Shown here piece by piece: positions 1-7,586 of a stretch of 64,000 nucleotides of DNA. Made by a program: the position numbers and the translations under genes. A model generated the notes under the pieces. The model saw nothing but the letters and a program-made list of their open reading frames with translations. It searched no databases and was not told where the DNA came from. The stretch's first letter is position 1, and each line of letters opens with the position of its first letter. This stretch comes from UBA1351 sp965140555 (GTDB lineage: Bacteria; Bacillota; Clostridia; Lachnospirales; Vallitaleaceae): NCBI GenBank assembly GCA_965140555.1, contig OZ223259.1, positions 2,604,001-2,668,000 of the forward strand, read 5' to 3'.

Positions 1-242
1 AATCCCTGCCGGAGCTTTACGATTGCACCGTTCTTATTTCCTCACATATGCTGTCGGAAATCGAACTGATGGCAGATGATATCGGCATCCTTAATCATGG
101 CCGTCTGCTGTTTGAGGGAAGTTTGGACGAGTTACGGCAGAGTGCGCTGCAGGCCAGATTTTCTGCGGATAATCTCGAAGAAATGTTTCTGTCTATGATT
201 GATAAGGACAATGCCGCCAGAAAGCAGAGGGCAAAGCTATGA
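1..242 (+). CDS. ABC transporter ATP-binding protein, lantibiotic-immunity/bacitracin type (C-terminal end only)
   Basis: The reading frame is open from base 3 to the stop at 240-242, so only about 79 C-terminal residues are in the window. The H-loop is visible (LISSHMLSEIE), followed by the region typical of BcrA/LanF-type ATPases (GILNHGRLLFEGSLDEL). The Walker A, signature and Walker B parts lie upstream of the window. The stop overlaps the start of the permease at 239 (ATGA), so the two are translationally coupled. The ATPase would power two permeases that export or exclude a peptide antibiotic. Base composition is clearly higher in GC than the rest of the window. Family is confident, substrate is inferred. 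Confidence 0.85.
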   Translation, partial: SLPELYDCTVLISSHMLSEIELMADDIGILNHGRLLFEGSLDELRQSALQARFSADNLEEMFLSMIDKDNAARKQRAKL

Positions 243-964
243 ATGTGCTTGCAATCGAACTGCGGAAGGGAAAACGGACAGGAGTTATGCCTGTACTGCT
301 GGCTGTGGGCGTTTTAGGTGCGGCCTACGCCTTTGTCAATTTTCTTGTGCGAAAGGATACCTTGCTAAATCTGCCTCTACCCCCGATGGATGTACTGCTG
401 ACCCAGCTCTACGGTATGATCATGATCTTAAATATGTTTGGCACCGTAGTTGCTGCCTGCATGGTCTACAACATAGAGTTTAAAGGGAACGCGATCAAAA
501 AGATGTACATGCTGCCCATAAGCATTCCGGGGATGTACCTTTGCAAATTTCTGATCCTGACAGTGATGCTTTTGGTTGCCGTTGCGCTGCAAAATCTGGC
601 TCTGATGAATATTGGTATGACCCAGCTTCAGCAAGGTACCTTTGAGATAGGTAAGCTTGTGCGGTTTGCCGTTTATTCGTTTATTACTGCCATGCCGGTG
701 CTGTCTTTTATGATTTTAATCTCTTCACGGTTTGAAAATATGTGGGTTCCTCTCGGTATCGGGATTGCGGGATTTTTAAGCGGGATGGCCTTGGCAAACT
801 CAAAAGTTGCTTTGCTGATGATTCACCCCTTTGTTGTGATGCTGAAACCCGCTGTTGCTATGAGCGCACAGCCGGATAGCACGGTGATCTTTGTTTCTTT
901 GGTGGAAACGATCCTATTCCTTGGGGCAGGACTGTGGATGGCAAAGCATTTGCGCTATGAATAA
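239..964 (+). CDS. ABC-2 permease, lantibiotic protection type, subunit 1
   Basis: This 241-residue integral membrane protein has about six hydrophobic segments (near residues 18-36, 55-77, 97-118, 135-155, 165-185 and 215-235). Size and layout match the MutE/EpiE/SpaE family of self-immunity permeases. It starts with ATG overlapping the stop of the ATPase gene and is followed 15 bp later by a second permease, the standard order ATPase-E-G. No peptide precursor, modification enzyme or two-component system is visible, but the upstream side is cut off. It may give resistance to host- or competitor-made peptides rather than self-immunity. Confidence 0.8.
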   Translation: MNVLAIELRKGKRTGVMPVLLAVGVLGAAYAFVNFLVRKDTLLNLPLPPMDVLLTQLYGMIMILNMFGTVVAACMVYNIEFKGNAIKKMYMLPISIPGMYLCKFLILTVMLLVAVALQNLALMNIGMTQLQQGTFEIGKLVRFAVYSFITAMPVLSFMILISSRFENMWVPLGIGIAGFLSGMALANSKVALLMIHPFVVMLKPAVAMSAQPDSTVIFVSLVETILFLGAGLWMAKHLRYE

Positions 965-979
965 GGAGGGAGGATTGAA

Positions 980-1744
980 ATGAGTTTTTTAGAACTGTTT
1001 AAAATTGAGTTTATGAAAGTGAAGCGCTCAAAAATCATTCCCTTGATTTTTGTTGCACCGTTATTGGTGGTAGCATCCGGGATTGCGAATTTGAGTAGCT
1101 ATTTTACACCGGAATATACGAATGCGTGGCCTGCTATGTTTATTCAAAGTGCACTGGTCTATGCCTATTATCTGCTTCCGCTCAGCATGATCGTCGTTTG
1201 TGTCATGATTGCCGGACGGGAAACGCAGAATAATGGCATTCTGAAAATGCTGGCGCTGCCAGTCAGCCGTTATGCACTTTCTCTGGCAAAGTTTTGTGTG
1301 CTGATAGTTTATCTTTTGATGGAAATGGTGGTGTTCCTTGCAGTATTTGTTGCTGCCGGATTGATTGCGACAAACACCATGGGGATCACCGAAACACTGC
1401 CGGTCCTTTACCTGCTCAAGTGTTGTGCGGGGCTGTTCCTTACTATGCTGCCCAGCGTGGCAACCATGTGGGCTGTTACGGTGTTGTTTGAAAAACCGCT
1501 GCTGTCCGTTGGCCTGAATCTGCTGCTTGTCATTCCCGGCGTCTTGGTCGCCAACACGCCTCTATGGATTGTCTATCCATATTGCTACAGTGGCTATCTG
1601 GTGTCCTGCTCGCTACACGAATTTACAACGAATACCGCAGGAATAACCTTTGAACTGTTTCCATTCCTGCCCTGTGCCGCACTGATTTTTGTATTGGTGT
1701 TTACAGTGGCGGTAACACAATTTGGAAAGAAAGAAATGAGGTAG
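980..1744 (+). CDS. ABC-2 permease, lantibiotic protection type, subunit 2
   Basis: This 254-residue membrane protein has six predicted segments and begins with a short cytoplasmic stretch (SFLELFKIEFMKVKRSKIIP), as in MutG/EpiG-type permeases. An excellent ribosome site (AAGGAGGGAGG) lies just before the ATG. It is the last gene of the transporter operon. No terminator hairpin is obvious in the AT-rich 1745-1890 region. Codon use (many CTG and GCC codons) matches the two genes before it and differs from the genes that follow 1.9 kb, so the three probably arrived together. Confidence 0.8.
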   Translation: MSFLELFKIEFMKVKRSKIIPLIFVAPLLVVASGIANLSSYFTPEYTNAWPAMFIQSALVYAYYLLPLSMIVVCVMIAGRETQNNGILKMLALPVSRYALSLAKFCVLIVYLLMEMVVFLAVFVAAGLIATNTMGITETLPVLYLLKCCAGLFLTMLPSVATMWAVTVLFEKPLLSVGLNLLLVIPGVLVANTPLWIVYPYCYSGYLVSCSLHEFTTNTAGITFELFPFLPCAALIFVLVFTVAVTQFGKKEMR

Positions 1745-1892
1745 AATTCAGCATTTGGGCTGGGGCCAATATTCTTTTTATTCTGGCATTGTTTTTGAAT
1801 TTACTACAATAAATTAAATTTAATTGTGGAAAAATTCAAAACAGAAAGCTTTTTTAATAGCTGGGATTTTTTATAAAGCTGTGTTTTACATA

Positions 1893-1920
1893 TTGAAAGG
1901 ATAGTACGCTATGGTATACT
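1893..1920 (+). promoter_or_regulatory. Sigma-A promoter for the gene at 1954
   Basis: TTGAAA at 1893-1898 and TATACT at 1915-1920, 16 bp apart, 34 bp before the chosen ATG. Confidence 0.6.
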
Positions 1921-1953
1921 AGTTATGATAAAGATCACATGAGGGAGGTTAGT

Positions 1954-2439
1954 ATGAATTACATTAAAAAAAATATAGTTTTGCTTTTGGCACTTTCACT
2001 ACTTATTATTTTATATTCACTGAATGTTTATAAAACAAACCGGTTACAAAATGATATTGATCAATCCGTTCCTGTAAAATATATAGAAGACGATATACTC
2101 TCTTCTTTTGGATATTTCTCAGGTGAGTTTATCGAACGTTACAACAAGAATAAAGCTCAAACACTATCAGAAATGACACGTAATTTATACTTGATACAGG
2201 ATTTAACTGCTCTGGCAGGATATAGAGACGGTCTTCAGTTTCACAATGAAATGTATGAGTATTATTTAAGTGTTTCTGACATTCACGATACCTATTTTGA
2301 TACGGGCATGAATTTATCGGATAGTGATCTTGAAAAGTGTATATACATATACACTAGAATGAATACCCTTTCTTCTGCATTTAATGAAAATACAAAGACA
2401 TCAATGTATGAAATATATAAAATGCAGCCTGTAGAATAG
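1954..2439 (+). CDS. Membrane-anchored protein of unknown function
   Basis: The protein has 161 residues. Residues about 6-22 form one strongly hydrophobic helix directly after a lysine-rich N-terminus (MNYIKKN), so it is probably anchored with most of the chain outside. The remainder is polar and looks helical (for example NRLQNDIDQ and LSEMTRNLYLIQDL). I do not recognise the family. ATG 1954 is chosen over ATG 1939 because GGGAGG lies 7-12 bp upstream of it. It has its own promoter and AT-rich composition like the host genes, so it is not part of the preceding transporter operon. Confidence 0.6.
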   Translation: MNYIKKNIVLLLALSLLIILYSLNVYKTNRLQNDIDQSVPVKYIEDDILSSFGYFSGEFIERYNKNKAQTLSEMTRNLYLIQDLTALAGYRDGLQFHNEMYEYYLSVSDIHDTYFDTGMNLSDSDLEKCIYIYTRMNTLSSAFNENTKTSMYEIYKMQPVE

Positions 2440-2498
2440 ATGATAGTCATTAAATCAAAAGCAGTCAGAAAAGCTTCATGTGCATAGAATAAAGGTGA

Positions 2499-2527
2499 TT
2501 GTTTTTTATTCTGAATTTTAGTATAAT
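2499..2527 (+). promoter_or_regulatory. Sigma-A promoter for the GIY-YIG-like gene
   Basis: TTGTTT at 2499-2504, a 17-bp spacer and a perfect TATAAT at 2522-2527. Confidence 0.6.
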
Positions 2528-2577
2528 AAAGCGCATAAGGTGATAACCTTAATGTCTAATTGAGAGGTGACTACGGG

Positions 2578-3114
2578 ATGACTCAAAGTGGTGTTTTTCA
2601 AATTACAAATTCTAAGAATAACAAAAAGTATATAGGTATTAGTCGCGATGTACATCATGAGTGGGAGCGTATGAGCAAGGATTTTCAATATGGACTTGGT
2701 ATAAAGTCTATGAAGTCGGATGTTGATGTATATGGAATTGAAGCGTTTTGCTATGAGGTGTTGTTTGTTTCAGAGAATCAGAGGCAATTAGAGCGTAAAC
2801 AAAGTGAATATGCTTATGCTAATGATGTCTGGGATAGAGGGTATAATACGAAACCTTTACTGAATTATCGGGCATTATCAGAAGAGGTTATAGGGATATA
2901 CAAAGATCAATTCTTTGAAATTCTCAAACGTGTTAGTGACGGCAAATACCTCTTTAGTCACTTGGTTCAAATCGTAGGAATTTGTAAAAATGATCTTGAA
3001 GTCCTTATTCGTGAAATAACAGAAGACGAGATGGAACAGGCTAGAAAGCGCATTTGCTTGAAAATATCAGCAATGGAAGATAAGGATTTGATGGTAGAAA
3101 TTAAAAGTTTTTAA
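2578..3114 (+). CDS. GIY-YIG nuclease-like protein
   Basis: This 178-residue protein begins with a GIY-YIG-like fold: GVFQITNSKNNKKYIGISRD matches the pattern G-I-Y-x-I-x-N-x-x-N-x-K-x-YIG-x-S of group I intron and phage endonucleases. The first tyrosine is Phe (GVF), so catalysis is uncertain. The domain ends near residue 95 (WDRGYNTKP). Residues 96-178 form an unrecognised helical tail (ALSEEVIGIYKDQFFEIL, VQIVGICKNDLEVLIREI) that could bind DNA. ATG 2578 is preferred over TTG 2560 because GAGAGGTGA sits 8-16 bp before it. It is a single gene immediately upstream of a tRNA cluster, a common landing place for mobile DNA, but no integrase or repeat ends are seen. Confidence 0.6.
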   Translation: MTQSGVFQITNSKNNKKYIGISRDVHHEWERMSKDFQYGLGIKSMKSDVDVYGIEAFCYEVLFVSENQRQLERKQSEYAYANDVWDRGYNTKPLLNYRALSEEVIGIYKDQFFEILKRVSDGKYLFSHLVQIVGICKNDLEVLIREITEDEMEQARKRICLKISAMEDKDLMVEIKSF

Positions 3115-3122
3115 TTTAAGTA

Positions 3123-3150
3123 TTGACAAATTTTTTAAATATGATATTAT
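3123..3150 (+). promoter_or_regulatory. Promoter of the tRNA cluster
   Basis: Consensus TTGACA at 3123-3128 and TATTAT at 3145-3150 (16-bp spacer), starting transcription just ahead of tRNA-Tyr. Confidence 0.75.
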
Positions 3151-3165
3151 ATATTTTGTCGCTAC

Positions 3166-3247
3166 GGAGGGGTTCCCGAGTGGCCAAAGGGGGCAGACTG
3201 TAAATCTGTTGTCTACGACTTCGAAGGTTCGAATCCTTCTCCCTCCA
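3166..3247 (+). tRNA. tRNA-Tyr (GTA)
   Basis: Class II tRNA of 82 nt with a long variable arm. Acceptor GGAGGGG pairs with TCCCTCC, the T loop is GGTTCGAATCC, and the anticodon is GTA (CTGTAAATC). CCA is not encoded. First of five tRNA genes. Confidence 0.95.
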
Positions 3248-3297
3248 TTTTATATAAACTTTGGTTTGTATAATAATGAAGAGCTGTTGCACTTCAT

Positions 3298-3381
3298 GCC
3301 CGAGTGGCGGAATTGGCAGACGCACAGGACTTAAAATCCTGCGATGTAACAATCGTACCGGTTCGACTCCGGTCTCGGGCA
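3298..3381 (+). tRNA. tRNA-Leu (TAA)
   Basis: 84-nt class II tRNA. Acceptor GCCCGAG/CTCGGGC, anticodon TAA (CTTAAAATCC), long variable arm, discriminator A. CCA is not encoded. Confidence 0.95.
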
Positions 3382-3433
3382 TTAGCACGAAAAGTGCTAA
3401 TGCAACATAAGAACAAGCTTAGAAATAATATTC

Positions 3434-3506
<73 letters not shown>

Positions 3507-3546
3507 CGATAGTTTTTCTGAAGTGTTGTGAACAGGTTATAATTAA

Positions 3547-3618
3547 GCGTGAGTGGCTCAGTGGTAGAGCATCGCCTTGCCAAGGCGAGGGTCGCGGGTT
3601 CGAATCCCGTCTCGCGCT
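3547..3618 (+). tRNA. tRNA-Gly (GCC)
   Basis: 72 nt. Acceptor GCGTGAG/CTCGCGC with one G-T pair, anticodon GCC (CTTGCCAAG), T loop GGTTCGAATCC. Confidence 0.95.
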
Positions 3619-3681
3619 CTTTCCATTCAGAGAATGGATGAACAGATGCTATTCGTTTGCATCAAAAGAGCGGTATATTGA

Positions 3682-3753
3682 TGGGCATTCGCCAAGCGGT
3701 AAGGCACAGGACTTTGACTCCTGCATTCGCTGGTTCGAATCCAGCATGCCCAG
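3682..3753 (+). tRNA. tRNA-Gln (TTG)
   Basis: 72 nt. Acceptor TGGGCAT/ATGCCCA, anticodon TTG (CTTTGACTC), discriminator G as expected for Gln. Last tRNA of the cluster. Confidence 0.93.
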
Positions 3754-3758
3754 TTATC

Positions 3759-3790
3759 AAACCTACTATACTATTATGGTAGGTTTTTTT
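3759..3790 (+). terminator. Terminator of the tRNA cluster
   Basis: AACCTAC ... GTAGGTT stem followed by a run of seven T. Confidence 0.85.
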
Positions 3791-3853
3791 GTGTTTCAAA
3801 GCCTATTTCCAATGATTATATCATTAAAGGTTCAAATCTATACGCGTCATGAA

Positions 3854-3882
3854 TTGACAATAGAATGTCAAAGGGGTATGAT
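3854..3882 (+). promoter_or_regulatory. Promoter of the TraB-like gene, with palindrome at -35
   Basis: TTGACA at 3854-3859, 17-bp spacer, TATGAT at 3877-3882. The -35 box is half of a 6-bp inverted repeat, TTGACA-N6-TGTCAA (3854-3871), which could be a repressor site. Transcription would start near 3889, just ahead of the structured element at 3895. Confidence 0.65.
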
Positions 3883-3894
3883 AATTAGGTTGCA

Positions 3895-4015
3895 TGATTA
3901 AGGCGTCAAAATTAAGGTTCGCTAGATGCGCATACACTATATAGATTTCGTTGAAGTACTTGTAGCACTATAGTGTATGCGAAAGGTCAACTATATAGTT
4001 TTGATACTTTAATTG
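3895..4015 (+). repeat. 121-nt structured element, copy 1 (5' leader of the TraB-like gene)
   Basis: Nested helices are visible. Outermost TGATTAA (3895-3901) pairs with TTAATTG (4009-4015) using G-T pairs. Next GTCAAAATTA (3905-3914) pairs with TAGTTTTGAT (3996-4005). A 13-bp perfect hairpin CGCATACACTATA/TATAGTGTATGCG (3929-3941/3969-3981) encloses a 27-nt loop with AGATTtCGTtGAAG. Copy 2 at 5478-5598 has the same length and helices but different bases, so the pairing is conserved by compensating changes. It would start about 6 nt into the transcript. Nature unknown: cis-acting RNA, small RNA or miniature mobile element. Confidence 0.7.
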
Positions 4016-4085
4016 TTACATTAAATGGTTATATGATTTTGTTATTAAAAAAGCTCCGGGTAGAGCATTATAGGAAGGGGTACAT

Positions 4086-5453
4086 ATGAAATTTATTAAA
4101 AAATTGAGTTTAGGATTATCACTTGTATTGTTAAGTAGTCAAGTCGCTTATGCACAAACAACCGTTACAGAGCCACAACCGGAACGAGAGCCGATGCCTG
4201 TCGAGGCGCAAGATACAAATAAACCAAGTCCATGGGCTAATTGGGAAGTTTCCATGTTCAACGTGTATAATTTAATGCAAACGGATTGGTTTAATGAATA
4301 CAAGAAACCGGCAGACGTGGATGATCTCTATGCTGTTCGCGATGTGTTCATGAAAAAGTTTGAAACAGAGATTGTTGTACATGAGGATAAAAATGAGTTT
4401 ATTACACGTGAGATGATGGCGTATTCTTTTTATACATGGATCAATGTCATTTTAGGTACGGATGTAACAGATAATGATCCGATTACATTTATGGTGCAGG
4501 AAGGTATTCTTACAGGGAATGCTCAGGGAGACTTGATGCTAGATGCATTGGCAACCAAAGAAGAAGTGATGGTTGTTGGAAAGCGTGTTTATGATTATCT
4601 TATCTATCAACTGGATATGGCTTCAAAAGGCGTATATTGGACAGCTGAAGATGAGGATACACAAGTGCACCTATTAGGTTCCATTCACGTTAGCGATGGG
4701 TCGTTATTCCCTCTTGATCAAACGATGATGCAGGATTTTGCAAATTCTCAAGCGTTGATTGTTGAGGCGCAAGTAGCTCAAATGAGTGAAGAAGACATTG
4801 CTTATATGAATTCGATTGTTATGTTAGAAGGCGATGAAGTGTTATCGGACAAGGTGGATCCGGATGTATACGATGCGTTTATCGACTTAATGAAAGAAAA
4901 CGGATTGACAGAAGAGATGGTCAAGAAGTTTAAACCTTGGTATGCAGCCATGTTAGCAAGTAATTTATCTATGGCGGATAGCGGATATACAGGTGCTTTG
5001 GGTGTTGATATGTACCTATTATCTCTTGCTAACGGATGGAAACCAGTATTAGAGATAGAAGGATTACGATTCCAATTGGATATGTTTGATAATATGTCTG
5101 ATGAAATGCAAGAATATTATTTGGCAAGTACGTTAGCCGGATCTCAAGTAACAGAAGATTCTGAGAGCAGTGCTAATGAACAAGCTATTGCCTTAATGTT
5201 ACAGTACTGGAAAGATGGAAATGCTAAAGGTTTAGAAACGATTCTTAGTGATGAAAGTAATATGTCCAAGATGGATAAAGAATTCAATGATTTCTTATTC
5301 GGTGTGCGCAATGAAAATATGATCAAACATATCGATGAATTGTTAGAAGAAGATCATGGCGGTTCCTATTTTCTTGTAGTCGGAGCCGGTCATATGGTTG
5401 GTGACGAAGGTATTGTTGAAGGTTTAAAAGAATTAGGTTATACGGTAGAGTAA
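4086..5453 (+). CDS. Secreted TraB/GumN-family protein with SLH-like N-terminus
   Basis: This 455-residue protein has a signal peptide (residues 1-24, cleavage after AYA). Residues about 50-180 look like S-layer-homology repeats (ITREMMAYSFYTWIN, VQEGILTGNAQGDLMLDALATKEEV), suggesting attachment to the cell wall. Residues about 185-455 are a TraB/GumN (TIKI-like) domain with its hallmarks: LLGSIHVSD with the conserved His, GALGVDMYLLSLA, KPVLEIEGLRFQ, and the C-terminal VVGAGHMVGDEGIVEGL. Relatives of the fold include proposed metal-dependent proteases. Activity here is unproven. It is a single-gene unit with its own promoter and terminator, flanked by two copies of the 121-nt element. Confidence 0.8.
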   Translation: MKFIKKLSLGLSLVLLSSQVAYAQTTVTEPQPEREPMPVEAQDTNKPSPWANWEVSMFNVYNLMQTDWFNEYKKPADVDDLYAVRDVFMKKFETEIVVHEDKNEFITREMMAYSFYTWINVILGTDVTDNDPITFMVQEGILTGNAQGDLMLDALATKEEVMVVGKRVYDYLIYQLDMASKGVYWTAEDEDTQVHLLGSIHVSDGSLFPLDQTMMQDFANSQALIVEAQVAQMSEEDIAYMNSIVMLEGDEVLSDKVDPDVYDAFIDLMKENGLTEEMVKKFKPWYAAMLASNLSMADSGYTGALGVDMYLLSLANGWKPVLEIEGLRFQLDMFDNMSDEMQEYYLASTLAGSQVTEDSESSANEQAIALMLQYWKDGNAKGLETILSDESNMSKMDKEFNDFLFGVRNENMIKHIDELLEEDHGGSYFLVVGAGHMVGDEGIVEGLKELGYTVE

Positions 5454-5477
5454 CAGCAGAATCCGCTAATCATCTAA

Positions 5478-5598
5478 TGATTAGCCCGACAAAAGCAAGT
5501 TTCACTAAATTCACATACAATATATAGATTACGTAGAAGCATTCGTAACAATATATTGTATGTGAAAGTTCAACTATATGCTTTTGTCGACCTAATCA
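5478..5598 (+). repeat. 121-nt structured element, copy 2 (3' of the TraB-like gene)
   Basis: Helices: TGATTAG (5478-5484)/CTAATCA (5592-5598); CGACAAAAGCA (5487-5497)/TGCTTTTGTCG (5579-5589), 11 bp perfect; and a 16-bp perfect hairpin from TTCACATACA (5510) to TGTATGTGAA (5566) with a 25-nt loop AGATTaCGTaGAAG. It starts 25 nt after the stop codon. The 15-mer CTAATCATCTAATGA occurs on both sides (5466-5480 and 5592-5606), partly inside the outer helix, which could be a target duplication or part of the fold. Confidence 0.7.
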
Positions 5599-5633
5599 TC
5601 TAATGAATAAACCGTATGTTTTATGGATAAAAG

Positions 5634-5675
5634 AAAAGCCACTGAACGATGATGACATCGCTCAGTGGCTTTTTT
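5634..5675 (+). terminator. Terminator after the TraB-like gene and copy 2
   Basis: AAAAGCCACTGAaCGATG pairs with CATCGcTCAGTGGCTTTT, then a T-run. It rules out the long GTG start (5665) for the next gene. Confidence 0.9.
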
Positions 5676-5763
5676 AACGAACAAATTCCCCATAGCCTTG
5701 ACGCTAGGAAGAGTAATGGGTATAATTTGTAGTAGTTCTAAGCAAATTAAAGGCGGTTATTTC

Positions 5764-7584
5764 ATGAAAAATACAGCACTTCTTGTCGGGATTAATGCAA
5801 AATTTATTCATTCAAACCTGGCGTTACGATATATCAAAAAATATACAGAGAATTATTTGGCACAGCAAGCAACTTTTGACGAGGATTATAGGTTGACACT
5901 GATGGAATTTAGTATCAATCAACAATCGGATTATATCTTGGATATGATTATGGAAGAAAAACCGTCAATAGTTGCCTTTTCATGTTATTTGTGGAATATA
6001 GAGTTGATACGAAATCTCTCTGATAGTATCAAGAAAATACACCCGGATTGTTATATTGTCTACGGTGGACCGGAAGTCAGTTATACAGCACAAGAAGAGT
6101 TGGAAATAAATCCCCATGTGGATATGGTGCTCATGGGCGAAGGGGAAGAGAGTTTTGCCAAATTTTACCAACGGTTTCTGTCTTGTAAGGGAAGTGATTT
6201 GCTAGACTTCTCCGATATATGTGGCGTTGTCTATCGACAGGAATCGGAAATTCGTGCAAGGTCCGGTTGCATTGGCATGAACATGGATGATTTAGTCTTT
6301 CCTTATGAAGAGGATTTATCAGATTTGGATCATCGGATTCTTTATTATGAAACAAGTCGAGGATGTCCGTTTAACTGTCAGTATTGTCTCAGTTCTATAG
6401 AGAAAGGTGTTCGCTTTAAATCCATGGATAAGGTTCGTCGGGAACTGGATTTTTTCTTGAATCATCGTGTACGACAAGTGAAGTTTGTAGATCGTACATT
6501 TAATGCCAAGGAATCCCATGCCTTGTCTATCATGGAGTATGTCATAGAAAAGGACAACGGCTATACGAATTTTCATTTTGAAGTAGCACCGGAGCGGGTG
6601 ACACCGGCTTTCATTGAAACCCTTGGTAGAGCTAGGGAAGGCTTGTTTCAATTAGAAATCGGTGTTCAATCGTCTAATGAAGAGACATTGCGTCTTATTC
6701 GGCGTCGTAATGACTTGGATAAAATCAGAAAGATAACAGCTCAGTTAAAAGGACTCGGGAATACCCATCTCCATTTGGACCTCATTGCCGGTTTGCCCAA
6801 AGAGGATTATGAGACATTTGGGCATTCCTTTGATTATGTCTATAGCCTGAAGCCACATCAATTGCAATTAGGATTTCTTAAAGTGTTAAAGGGATCAGGG
6901 ATGATGGAACAAGCCGAAGACTTCGGTATTTTATATAGGAAGCAAGCGCCCTATGAGGTGCTAAAGACTCGGGATCTTTCTTTTGAAGAATTGGGACGTT
7001 TAAAGTTTGTTGAAGAGATGGTTGAATTGTTCTACAACAGTACTCAGTTCAACAAGACGATTCAGTTTCTAGAACAACAAGACCCGCGTCCCTTTACGCT
7101 GTTTGAACGATTGGGAGATTATTGGAAAGCCGAAGGAATGCATCATACTAATCATCATAAGTTGGAACTCTACGATTTCCTTTATCGCTATGGGACAACG
7201 CATTTGAAGGAACAGGACCTTATCGAGCAACACAGGCGTAACCTGATGTTGGATTATTGCCTAAATGAAAAGCCTAAAAAGCAATCAGATTGGATGGACT
7301 ATCAGTTTATAGAAGGTGCCAAAATGCGACGTATACTTGAAGTAATTGAAGAAGCCGGTATATGGGAAGAGGATGCCAAGGTGCTGACAACAAAGCAGAG
7401 AAGTCGGCAATACCATATGGACCGTATCACAAAAGAAATGGCCGAGGCATTGGCAGAAGACGCCGGCCATATTACTTTTTCAGCAGATGAAGAAGAGGAC
7501 AAAGTATGCTATATGGTTGTGAACTACAGTAATCGAGATTTTATTACAAACAATGGCGAAGTTGTCATCATTGAAGGGAGATAA
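5764..7584 (+). CDS. B12-binding-domain radical SAM protein (DUF4080 type)
   Basis: This 606-residue protein has an N-terminal cobalamin-binding-like Rossmann domain (about 1-140; IVYGGPEVSYTAQE), then a radical SAM domain with the CxxxCxxC cluster motif in SRGCPFNCQYCLSS (about residue 200), and a C-terminal DUF4080 region. Such proteins perform S-adenosylmethionine radical chemistry, and this subfamily has no assigned substrate. ATG 5764 is chosen because AAGGCGG precedes it and the upstream GTG lies inside a terminator. The nth gene starts 3 bp after its stop, so nth, udk and possibly the pyrophosphatase are co-transcribed. Confidence 0.85.
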   Translation: MKNTALLVGINAKFIHSNLALRYIKKYTENYLAQQATFDEDYRLTLMEFSINQQSDYILDMIMEEKPSIVAFSCYLWNIELIRNLSDSIKKIHPDCYIVYGGPEVSYTAQEELEINPHVDMVLMGEGEESFAKFYQRFLSCKGSDLLDFSDICGVVYRQESEIRARSGCIGMNMDDLVFPYEEDLSDLDHRILYYETSRGCPFNCQYCLSSIEKGVRFKSMDKVRRELDFFLNHRVRQVKFVDRTFNAKESHALSIMEYVIEKDNGYTNFHFEVAPERVTPAFIETLGRAREGLFQLEIGVQSSNEETLRLIRRRNDLDKIRKITAQLKGLGNTHLHLDLIAGLPKEDYETFGHSFDYVYSLKPHQLQLGFLKVLKGSGMMEQAEDFGILYRKQAPYEVLKTRDLSFEELGRLKFVEEMVELFYNSTQFNKTIQFLEQQDPRPFTLFERLGDYWKAEGMHHTNHHKLELYDFLYRYGTTHLKEQDLIEQHRRNLMLDYCLNEKPKKQSDWMDYQFIEGAKMRRILEVIEEAGIWEEDAKVLTTKQRSRQYHMDRITKEMAEALAEDAGHITFSADEEEDKVCYMVVNYSNRDFITNNGEVVIIEGR

Positions 7585-7586
7585 CC

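Noticed and set aside
1..1744. Lantibiotic biosynthesis cluster
   Set aside because: Only the transporter part is present; no precursor or modification genes are visible in the window.
3116..3388. Minus-strand ORF over tRNA-Tyr and tRNA-Leu
   Set aside because: It is the usual false protein read from tRNA genes; both tRNAs fold correctly.
3638..3901. Plus-strand ORF through tRNA-Gln
   Set aside because: It covers the tRNA and its terminator, and has no ribosome site.
5665..5763. GTG start for the radical SAM protein
   Set aside because: The GTG is inside the stem of a terminator; ATG 5764 fits the family start.
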